From Mycoplasmatota bacterium (GTDB lineage Bacteria > Bacillota_I > Bacilli_A > Izemoplasmatales > Izemoplasmataceae), in assembly GCA_030641535.1 (NCBI GenBank), contig DAOWHG010000091.1, positions 1 through 12,693 of the forward strand: DNA of 12,693 bases. Reading direction: 5' to 3'. Shown here piece by piece: positions 7,141 to 12,693 of this stretch. The number at the start of each line of letters is the position of its first letter. Positions within the stretch are counted from its first letter, which is position 1. The notes below the pieces were generated by a model that was not told the DNA's origin, ran no database searches, and worked only from the letters and a program-made list of their open reading frames with translations. Made by a program: the position numbers and the translations under genes.

Positions 7141-8007
7141 TCATTCCTCCGGATTGACATGTACCACTACATGACATATTTTTTCATTATCATATAATTC
7201 TTTTGTTACTTTTTCAGCAATATCATGACCTTCTTTAACTGTTTTATTAGCATCTACTCTTATGTCAACTAATGCTTGATAATAAGGTCCATAAGCAATC
7301 ATATCAATATGATCAACATCTATTACTCCCTCAATATCTTGAATTTGTTTTTTATACTCTACACAGATTTCTTGACTCACTGATTTTCCTTGCATTGACT
7401 TAACAGCATCGTAAATAATAATGAATCCGATTCTAACTATAAACACAGCGATGATAATCGAAGCTATTTTATCTCCTTTAAGCAAGAAATCAAGTCCTAA
7501 TCTCTCTCCAATAATTACACTAATAATTCCAAAGAATACAACTATACTGCTAAAAACATCAGTTAGAGATTCTTTCCCTGAAGCACTAATTATTTGAGAA
7601 TCAACTTCTTTTCCTTTTTTAATTAGGTATCTAGCTAAGTACAATTTTATTACAACAACAAAAACTACTACTATTAAACTAATAGTACTAGGTACTTTGA
7701 TAACATCATTAAAATTAACTATTACATTTTTACCTAAATTATAAGCGATTAAGATAATTGAAAGTCCTAAAATAAAACTTAAAACATATTCAAATTTTCC
7801 GTGTCCAAAAGGATGTTCATCATCAGCTGGCTTTAAAGAGTGTCTAATTCCTAAAATAACAAAGACATCACTCATTAAATCGCTAATACTATGAACCCCA
7901 TCGGCTACTAAAGCAACACTATTAAAAAATATTCCACTAATAATTTTCAATACTACTAAGAAAATATTAACTACAAAACTTCGTTTCATTATTCCTTCTA
8001 AGCGCAT
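7141..8007 (-). CDS. Cation diffusion facilitator (CDF) family metal transporter
   Basis: CDF proteins export divalent metals (Zn, Mn, Fe, Co) from the cytoplasm in exchange for protons. There are 288 residues and about six membrane segments, at approximately 10-30, 33-53, 75-95, 108-128, 150-168 and 181-199, followed by a cytoplasmic ferredoxin-like domain to the end. The metal site in segment 2 is H39xxxD43 (VADGVHSISD). Segment 5 carries E146xxxD150 (KESLTD), where Asp or His is usual at the first position. HPFGHGKFEY at 65-74 is the typical loop between segments 2 and 3. The start at 8007 has AAGGA nine bases upstream. M7 at 7989, giving MKRSFVV, is an equally credible start. The stop overlaps the reading frame before the nitroreductase start. 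It follows polA by 12 bases. Confidence 0.9.
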   Translation of the reverse strand: MRLEGIMKRSFVVNIFLVVLKIISGIFFNSVALVADGVHSISDLMSDVFVILGIRHSLKPADDEHPFGHGKFEYVLSFILGLSIILIAYNLGKNVIVNFNDVIKVPSTISLIVVVFVVVIKLYLARYLIKKGKEVDSQIISASGKESLTDVFSSIVVFFGIISVIIGERLGLDFLLKGDKIASIIIAVFIVRIGFIIIYDAVKSMQGKSVSQEICVEYKKQIQDIEGVIDVDHIDMIAYGPYYQALVDIRVDANKTVKEGHDIAEKVTKELYDNEKICHVVVHVNPEE

Positions 8008-8019
8008 TTATATCAGTCC

Positions 8020-10638
8020 TTACTTTGTATCGTATAGATTTATTCCAAATGATTTATCAACTTTTAATGGAACTAGTAATTCAATACAGTTTTCCATTAC
8101 ATCTTTTACTAACTTATCCATTACTTCTATTTCATTACTATCAACTTCAAATACTAATTCATCATGAATTTGTAGTAATAATTTTGATTTTAATTTTTGT
8201 TTTTTCATTTCATTATATATATTAACCATAGCTATTTTAATTATATCTGCAGCACTACCTTGAATAGGTGCATTCATAGCGTTTCTTTTACCAGCTTCAC
8301 GTTGCATATAAACACTACTTTTTAACTCTGGTAAATATCTTCTTCTATTAAGTAAAGTGCTAGCGTATCCCAATTTAGTAGCATCTTCAACAACTTTGTT
8401 CATGAATACTTTTATACCTGAAAAAGTATTATAATATTTTGTTATAAATCTTTCAGCATCTTTTGGATTAATGTTAATTTCTTCACTAAGTCCCCAAGCT
8501 GATTGTCCATATATTATCCCGAAATTAACGGCTTTTGCTTGTCTTCTTTCAAGAGATGTTATATTTTCTTTGTCAAAGATTTGTTGGGCAATTTTTGTAT
8601 GTATGTCTTCGTCATTCTTAAATGCATCTATTAAAGCTTTCTCTTTTGCCATATGAGCAAGAACACGAAGTTCTATTTGAGAATAATCACTAGCGAGTAA
8701 TTTATTCCCAGGTTTTGGAATGAAGACTTTTCTTATTTCACGACCTTCTTCATATCTTATTGGAATATTTTGAAGATTAGGTTCAACACTTGATAGTCTT
8801 CCTGTTGATGTGAATGCTTGTCTGTATATAGTATGAATTTTGCCATCACCTAAGATAGAATTCTCAAGTCCAACTATATATGTTGAATAAAGTTTTGATA
8901 ATGTTCTAAATGTCATGATCTTTTCAATAATCGGATGATGTCTTTTTAACTTGTTTAGAACATCTATATTTGTTGAATACCCTGTTTTTGTTTTTTTAGC
9001 AAATGGCAGTTGTAATTTATCAAATAATATTTCACCAAGTTGTTTAGGGCTTGCGATATTAAATTTAATTCCAGCTAAATTATAGATTTCCTCAGTTATA
9101 CTATCAATCTTAGATTTTATTTCTACGTTTAAAGAATGAAGTTTTTCACGATCAACATTGATTCCTTCAAACTCCATATGAGCTAATACACTAGAAAGTG
9201 GCAGCTCCATATCGTTAAGTAAAGACAACTGCTTATTTTCAGTTAGTTGATTTAACATTTCATCTTTTAAACTTTTAATAGCAAAAGCTTTCTTAACTGC
9301 GTACATACTGTATTTCTCAATAGATGGAATACTGTATTTAACTCCTTTTTGATATACTTCTTCTAAGTATTCAACATTATCATAATCGAAATTAGTTACA
9401 ATAACTCTAAAGTCTTCTTTGGTATTATTTGGATTAAGCAAATAAGCTGCGAGTAATAAATCAAATTTAACTCCTTCAATATCATAATTATCTTTCATTA
9501 AGACAACCTTCATCATCTTTACATTGAAGACAAACTTACTAATTGATGGATCACTTAAAAACATCTGCATTCCAAGAGATTGGTGAAGTAGTTCATAAGG
9601 CACAAAGAAATTACCTAACTTATTCACTATTCCAAATCCTAACGCTTCTGCTAGATGGTAATAAGGGTTAAATGTTTCAAGTACTATACATGAATCCTTT
9701 ATTAATATTTTATCTAATTCGAATACATCTTGAATAATCTTATATTCGAATTTTTCTGGTTTATTATTCGTTTTCTTATTATATTTTTTTATAAATGAAT
9801 GAAGTTCTAATTCTTTGAAAAATTCAATCATTTTATCTTCATTCACACCTTTGTATAATACATCATCTAATGTGAGTATTAATTTAACATCAGTTTTAAT
9901 AGTGGCGATATCCTTACAAAGAATTGCATCTTTATAATATTCTCTAACACGTTCTCCAAGTTTTCCTTTTAAGTCATCTCTATTTTCAAGTACTCTTTCT
10001 AAAGTATCATACTCAGCAAGTAGCTTAACCGCAGTCTTTTCACCAACTCCAGGAATTCCAGGTAGATTATCAGAAGCATCTCCCATTAAACCCTTTAAGT
10101 CAGTTATTTGATTTGGATAAACATTCATTGATTCTTTTAAATACGCAGGAGTATATAAGATATAGTCTTTCATACCTTTTCTAGAAGAACGCAAACTTAC
10201 TTTATCATTTAGTAATTGTAATAAATCTTTATCATTACTTATTATCTCAATCTTATCAAAATCTTCATAATATACTTTTGAATAAGTTCCTATAATATCA
10301 TCAGCTTCGATCAGTGCAATCTCTCTTTGAGCTACTCCAAGAACATCCAAGCTTTCTTTTATTAAATCTATTTGACTTCTAAATTCATCAGGCATCGGCT
10401 TTCTTCCGCCTTTATAGTCAGAAAAAACTTCATGTCTAAAAGTTTGTTTTCCTTTATCAAAAGCAACCAATATATGAGTAAAATCTTCTCGTAAGATAGA
10501 ATTCATCATATTTACAAATCCAAAAACAGCGTTAGTATATTGCCCTTTTGAATTTTGCATTAGGTTCCCTGAATATGCCGTTCCATAATATGCTCTAAAC
10601 ATAATATTAGACCCATCAATTAAGATTAGTTTTTTCAT
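8020..10638 (-). CDS. polA: DNA polymerase I (5' nuclease and polymerase; proofreading domain inactive)
   Basis: Pol I fills gaps and removes primers in replication and repair. With the start chosen it has 872 residues. The 5' nuclease domain is about 1-290: D8 (LIDGSN), D61, EADD at 112-115, D136/D138, D187/D190 and the helix-hairpin-helix at about 193-204. A degenerate 3'-5' exonuclease domain follows at about 295-460. The first acid is V319, E321 and D393 remain, and the YxxxD acid is K450, so proofreading is probably absent, as in Taq and Bacillus Pol I. In the polymerase domain, motif A is D651YSQIE, motif B is RRQAKAVNFGIIYG (698-711, with F706) and motif C is H825DE. The ATG at 10638 (MKKLILIDG) is preferred over 10653, because GAGGTG lies seven bases before it and inside the longer version. 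It heads the operon with the CDF gene. Confidence 0.96.
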   Translation of the reverse strand: MKKLILIDGSNIMFRAYYGTAYSGNLMQNSKGQYTNAVFGFVNMMNSILREDFTHILVAFDKGKQTFRHEVFSDYKGGRKPMPDEFRSQIDLIKESLDVLGVAQREIALIEADDIIGTYSKVYYEDFDKIEIISNDKDLLQLLNDKVSLRSSRKGMKDYILYTPAYLKESMNVYPNQITDLKGLMGDASDNLPGIPGVGEKTAVKLLAEYDTLERVLENRDDLKGKLGERVREYYKDAILCKDIATIKTDVKLILTLDDVLYKGVNEDKMIEFFKELELHSFIKKYNKKTNNKPEKFEYKIIQDVFELDKILIKDSCIVLETFNPYYHLAEALGFGIVNKLGNFFVPYELLHQSLGMQMFLSDPSISKFVFNVKMMKVVLMKDNYDIEGVKFDLLLAAYLLNPNNTKEDFRVIVTNFDYDNVEYLEEVYQKGVKYSIPSIEKYSMYAVKKAFAIKSLKDEMLNQLTENKQLSLLNDMELPLSSVLAHMEFEGINVDREKLHSLNVEIKSKIDSITEEIYNLAGIKFNIASPKQLGEILFDKLQLPFAKKTKTGYSTNIDVLNKLKRHHPIIEKIMTFRTLSKLYSTYIVGLENSILGDGKIHTIYRQAFTSTGRLSSVEPNLQNIPIRYEEGREIRKVFIPKPGNKLLASDYSQIELRVLAHMAKEKALIDAFKNDEDIHTKIAQQIFDKENITSLERRQAKAVNFGIIYGQSAWGLSEEININPKDAERFITKYYNTFSGIKVFMNKVVEDATKLGYASTLLNRRRYLPELKSSVYMQREAGKRNAMNAPIQGSAADIIKIAMVNIYNEMKKQKLKSKLLLQIHDELVFEVDSNEIEVMDKLVKDVMENCIELLVPLKVDKSFGINLYDTK

Positions 10639-10664
10639 TAATATACACCTCATTCACATTCTCT

Positions 10665-10693
10665 ATTTTACCACAAAAATCAATTAATATAAA
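10665..10693 (-). promoter_or_regulatory. Candidate promoter of the polA unit
   Basis: The -10 TAAAAT (10670-10665) is preceded by TGG, giving an extended -10. A -35 TTTATA (10693-10688) lies 17 bases upstream, four of six matches. The -35 overlaps the T-run of the acpP terminator. It is a plausible start for polA, about 30 bases from its ATG. Confidence 0.5.
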
Positions 10694-10718
10694 AAAAATA
10701 CTCAGTAAACTGAGTATT
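10691..10718 (-). terminator. Intrinsic terminator of acpP, overlapping its stop codon
   Basis: The stem AATACTCAG/CTGAGTATT (10710-10718 with 10697-10705) has a four-base loop and is followed by eight T residues on the minus strand (10698-10691). The acpP TAA (10719-10717) shares two bases with the stem. Confidence 0.85.
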
Positions 10719-10947
10719 ATTTTCCTGCTTCAACTAAAAAGTTAACAATATCCGAAACCATTTTGATTTTAGTTGCTTCGTTATCTGGAATTTCAATTTC
10801 AAATGATTCTTCAATCGCCATAATTAATTCTATAGCGTCTAATGAATCTGCCCCCAAGTCTTCTGAAAGATCTGATTCTAACAATATCTTATCTTCCTCA
10901 ACACCTAATTCTTCTGCAATAATTTCTTTAACTTTATCAAAAACCAT
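10717..10947 (-). CDS. acpP: Acyl carrier protein
   Basis: ACP carries growing acyl chains in fatty-acid synthesis on a 4'-phosphopantetheine arm that the holo-ACP synthase takes from CoA. It has 76 residues, is very acidic and has the usual length. The attachment serine is S35 in GADSLDAIEL, and the four-helix pattern is complete, ending in VSDIVNFLVEAGK. The start at 10947 has GAGGGAG seven to eight bases upstream. It stands alone between a perfect promoter and its own terminator and is not inside a fab gene cluster in this window. Genes for pantothenate uptake and coaX lie directly upstream, which is a functional link through the prosthetic group. All residues expected of a working ACP are present. 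Confidence 0.97.
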   Translation of the reverse strand: MVFDKVKEIIAEELGVEEDKILLESDLSEDLGADSLDAIELIMAIEESFEIEIPDNEATKIKMVSDIVNFLVEAGK

Positions 10948-10967
10948 TCTTTCACTCCCTCAGTGTT

Positions 10968-10980
10968 TTATTACTAATAA
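10968..10980. promoter_or_regulatory. Palindrome at the acpP transcription start (candidate operator)
   Basis: TTATTACTAATAA is a perfect 6-1-6 palindrome lying directly after the acpP -10 and covering the expected start site. Its position suits a repressor site. In sequence this AT-rich it could also be chance. Confidence 0.35.
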
Positions 10981-11008
10981 TTATAGAGTGAAAACGTTTT
11001 TTTGTCAA
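10980..11008 (-). promoter_or_regulatory. Consensus sigma-A promoter of acpP
   Basis: TTGACA (11008-11003), a spacer of exactly 17 bases and TATAAT (10985-10980) match the consensus at all twelve positions. The spacer contains the ten-base palindrome AAAACGTTTT (10991-11000). The expected start is near 10973. High expression of acpP would fit. Confidence 0.93.
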
Positions 11009-11021
11009 TTAGATATGGGAA

Positions 11022-11037
11022 TTAGTACATAAACTAA
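11022..11037. promoter_or_regulatory. Inverted repeat upstream of the acpP promoter (candidate FapR-like box)
   Basis: TTAGT and ACTAA flank a six-base spacer (TTAGTACATAAACTAA), 14 bases upstream of the acpP -35. The left half resembles the TTAGTAC half-site of FapR, the malonyl-CoA-responsive lipid regulator of Bacillus. The right half and the spacing do not match well. No regulator gene is in the window. Confidence 0.25.
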
Positions 11038-11049
11038 CTAATTGTAATT

Positions 11050-11077
11050 AAAAAAGGTGTTCAAGCGAACACCTTTT
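11050..11077 (-). terminator. Intrinsic terminator after coaX
   Basis: The stem AAAAGGTGTTC/GAACACCTTTT (11 bp, four-base loop) begins three bases after the coaX stop, and a run of six T residues (11055-11050) follows on the minus strand. It separates coaX from acpP. Confidence 0.88.
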
Positions 11078-11079
11078 AA

Positions 11080-11817
11080 TTAATTATTCTTTTGATATAT
11101 CTTAAATAGCCCCTTAAGTAATAACAAATCATCGAATACGTAACTATCATCAAACATATCTTTTACAAATCTAGAAGCACCACCTGTGATTATAACAATT
11201 GGATTTTTCTTGATTTGTTTTTTTATTTCTTCTACAATGCCTTTTATCATAAATGAATGTCCATAAAGTAATCCCGAATTTAGACAATCAATTGTGTTTG
11301 TCGCAATTACTTTTGATGGTGTTTTAAATTCAAATTGAGATAACTGTGAAGCCTCATTTATTAAAGCATCTTTTGATGTGACTAATCCTGTAGTTATTGA
11401 AACACCCTTAATCACTTTATTCTCAATATAAGTAAGAGTTGTAGCTGTTCCCATATCTACTACAATAGCAGTATCTGAATATTCATTAATTACTGAAGCA
11501 GCGCTAGCTACAAGATCAGATCCTACTTCCTTAGGGTTATCAACAACAATACTTACTCCAGTTTTTACACCAGGTCCAATAAACATTGGATTGATCTTTA
11601 AATACTTAATAGCTAAGTTTTTAAAGATTATATTTAACTCAGGTACTACACTTGAAATTATCATTCCTTTAGCACCTTTTATAACATCTTTTAGTAATAC
11701 ATAATACTCATCAATTGATTTTGTAGTATCAGTTTTGTAACGGTAAGTTTGATTAATTTCACCGTTATGTGTTGCAATTACAATATTTGAATTTCCAATA
11801 TCAACTAAGATAATCAT
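11080..11817 (-). CDS. coaX: Type III pantothenate kinase
   Basis: CoaX phosphorylates pantothenate, the first step from the vitamin to coenzyme A. The type III enzyme belongs to the ASKHA fold, needs a monovalent cation and is not feedback-inhibited by CoA. It has 245 residues, near the usual 255. The motifs in order are DIGNSN at 6-11 (phosphate 1), GPGVKTG at 81-87, GSDL at 99-102 with the catalytic-base D101, VVDMGTATT at 119-127, and NTIDCLNSGLLYG at 174-186. Two places vary: GADR is GSDL, a change also found in some clostridial enzymes, and the GGxIxPG loop is GVSITTG (138-144), lacking the proline. The ATG at 11817 follows GAAGGTGA. It lies 33 bases after the ECF subunit gene, which suggests uptake and trapping in one operon. 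Confidence 0.94.
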   Translation of the reverse strand: MIILVDIGNSNIVIATHNGEINQTYRYKTDTTKSIDEYYVLLKDVIKGAKGMIISSVVPELNIIFKNLAIKYLKINPMFIGPGVKTGVSIVVDNPKEVGSDLVASAASVINEYSDTAIVVDMGTATTLTYIENKVIKGVSITTGLVTSKDALINEASQLSQFEFKTPSKVIATNTIDCLNSGLLYGHSFMIKGIVEEIKKQIKKNPIVIITGGASRFVKDMFDDSYVFDDLLLLKGLFKIYQKNN

Positions 11818-11850
11818 GATTTCACCTTCAATCTATTTTCCATATAATTC

Positions 11851-12420
11851 TTAATAATTATTATCTCTAAACACTTTCAATCTATAAGCGATTGGAGCTC
11901 CAACTATTCCTGCGAGTAATGCCTCAAAGATACCGTTAGAAGCTAATATAACAAAAATAAATTCAAATACTCCTGTGAATGTTTTTGAATCAAAAAAGAA
12001 AATATAGAATGGAACTAAAACCAATATTGTATGAACAATTGTTGATATTACAAATGAAAGTGATAATGCCAACATCTTATTTGATACATACTTATTAAAT
12101 AACTCATAAATAACATAAAGTAAATATCCAAATAGTATTCTCGGTAATACTGAAACTAATGGATTTTGGAAAATGTAATCTGCAGGTAAAGCAGGTCTAA
12201 TTAAAGCAATCATTAAACTTGATAATCCAAATGCTAATCCGAGTGCAATACTTACTCTTTTACCTCCAAATATACCCCCGATAAGTACAGGGATGTGAAT
12301 AATTGTTAATGATACTACCCCAATTTGGATATATCCTAGCCACGGGATATTTGCCATTAAAAATATTATGGCTGTAAAAACTGCAATTGTTGTAATTTCT
12401 AATACTCTTTTGTCTCTCAT
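11851..12420 (-). CDS. ECF transporter S component, probable pantothenate-type
   Basis: This is the substrate-binding membrane subunit of an energy-coupling factor vitamin transporter; it works with the EcfA-EcfA'-EcfT module, which is not in this window. It has 189 residues with six hydrophobic segments at about 8-24, 34-51, 54-75, 91-107, 117-140 and 153-176. The first helix carries A13xxxA17, the AxxxA motif that contacts EcfT. HIPVLIGGIFGGKRVSIALG at 42-61 and NPLVSVLPRILFGY at 86-99 are typical of the family. Pantothenate as substrate is inferred mainly from the coaX gene that follows and the PanT-like FGLSSL / SVLPRI pattern; another vitamin is possible. AAGGAG at 12435-12430 sets the start. 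The 62-base gap to the M42 gene shows no strong promoter or terminator. Confidence 0.85.
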   Translation of the reverse strand: MRDKRVLEITTIAVFTAIIFLMANIPWLGYIQIGVVSLTIIHIPVLIGGIFGGKRVSIALGLAFGLSSLMIALIRPALPADYIFQNPLVSVLPRILFGYLLYVIYELFNKYVSNKMLALSLSFVISTIVHTILVLVPFYIFFFDSKTFTGVFEFIFVILASNGIFEALLAGIVGAPIAYRLKVFRDNNY

Positions 12421-12482
12421 TTTTTTTCTCTCCTTTTTAGGCCTTAATCAGGTCCCATAATTTGATCTATGTTTAATTTTAC
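12421..12482. other. Gap between the M42 peptidase gene and the ECF subunit gene
   Basis: The gap holds the ECF gene ribosome site and a weak six-base inverted repeat GTTTAA/TTAAAC (12471-12476 with 12483-12488) at the upstream stop codon, without a T-run. I see no convincing terminator or consensus promoter, so read-through from the peptidase gene is possible. Confidence 0.4.
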
Positions 12483-12693
12483 TTAAACGTTTCTTTTAAT
12501 TTCTGCTACAGTTTCATCGTTAAACATCTTGATTATTTGATAAACAATCTTTTTAACTTCAGCATAATCTTCAATACTTATCATTGAAGTTGTTGAATGA
12601 ATATAACGAGCAGGCATTCCAATAGTAGCAACTAGTACACCACTTTGAGCAAGTTGAACTCTAGCAGCATCTGTTCCTCCTTTAGATTGGTAA
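12483..12693 (-). CDS. M42 family aminopeptidase (C-terminal 69 residues, cut by window edge)
   Basis: The visible part is the C-terminal end of a metallo-aminopeptidase of the M42 (glutamyl aminopeptidase / CelM-like) family, cytoplasmic enzymes that trim peptides and usually assemble into large oligomers with two metals per active site. The first codon in frame starts at 12692. GGTDAARVQLAQSG at 5-18 matches the family's GGTDA block, and GMPARYIHSTTS at 25-36 matches its [PC]xRYxHS block, whose His is a metal ligand. An acidic-amphipathic helix (SIEDYAEVKKIVYQIIKMF) closes the protein. The TAA is at 12485-12483. The rest of the gene lies outside, so the start and subfamily are unknown. It precedes the ECF subunit gene on the same strand. 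Confidence 0.9.
   Translation of the reverse strand, partial: YQSKGGTDAARVQLAQSGVLVATIGMPARYIHSTTSMISIEDYAEVKKIVYQIIKMFNDETVAEIKRNV

Noticed and set aside
10639..10653. Five-residue N-terminal extension of Pol I (MRCIL)
   Set aside because: The ribosome site for the ATG at 10638 lies inside this extension, and family members start at MKK-L-LIDG.
10968..11037. Calling the acpP upstream repeats a definite FapR regulon site
   Set aside because: The spacing and right half-site do not match the known box well, and no fapR or fab genes are visible here; reported only as a candidate.
1..12693. A novel defence, mobile or biosynthetic system
   Set aside because: Nearly every base is accounted for by recognisable housekeeping genes and short regulatory gaps. 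I saw no direct-repeat arrays, transposase, integrase, toxin-antitoxin pair, tRNA, rRNA or shift in base composition.

Overview
The window is strongly AT-rich and comes from a low-GC Gram-positive relative. Every gene lies on the minus strand, so transcription runs from high to low coordinates. Genes are packed tightly, with short or negative spacing and AGGAGG-type ribosome sites. Several real genes end in TGA (mazG-like, the CDF transporter, mutM) and tryptophan is read from TGG, so the standard code applies and a UGA=Trp Mycoplasma/Spiroplasma is excluded. A DnaB/DnaI-type replication restart and loading pair, a T-box in front of thrS, type III pantothenate kinase and an ECF vitamin transporter point to Bacillota or a deep-branching, Acholeplasma/Izemoplasma/Haloplasma-like lineage. 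I cannot fix the genus by eye.

Layout in the direction of transcription. (1) 12693-12483: the C-terminal end of an M42 family aminopeptidase, cut by the window edge. (2) 12420-11080: an ECF transporter substrate-binding subunit of pantothenate type and then coaX (type III pantothenate kinase), closed by an intrinsic terminator. (3) acpP (acyl carrier protein) as a single-gene unit with a perfect consensus sigma-A promoter and its own terminator, whose stem contains the acpP stop codon. (4) 10638-5811: polA, a cation diffusion facilitator, a nitroreductase-family protein and mutM, apparently one operon ending in a terminator at 5780-5804. (5) 5705-2648: coaE, a 121-residue conserved-looking protein of unknown function, dnaB and dnaI. 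(6) A T-box leader (about 2607-2394) controlling a small MazG-like pyrophosphohydrolase, thrS and the start of a membrane protein that runs off the left edge.

Two themes join the genes. One is coenzyme A and its use: pantothenate uptake, CoaX (first step), CoaE (last step) and AcpP, which carries the phosphopantetheine taken from CoA. The other is genome replication and upkeep: PolA, MutM, DnaB, DnaI and the MazG-like NTP pyrophosphohydrolase. The order polA-mutM-coaE-dnaB-dnaI-thrS is the order I know from Bacillus subtilis, with local insertions and losses. This is a core, housekeeping region. I found no phage, insertion sequence, CRISPR array, tRNA or rRNA gene, and no clear undescribed system. 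The points most worth a second look are the T-box-controlled mazG-like gene, the palindromes around the acpP promoter, variant motifs in CoaX and the CDF transporter, and the 121-residue unknown.
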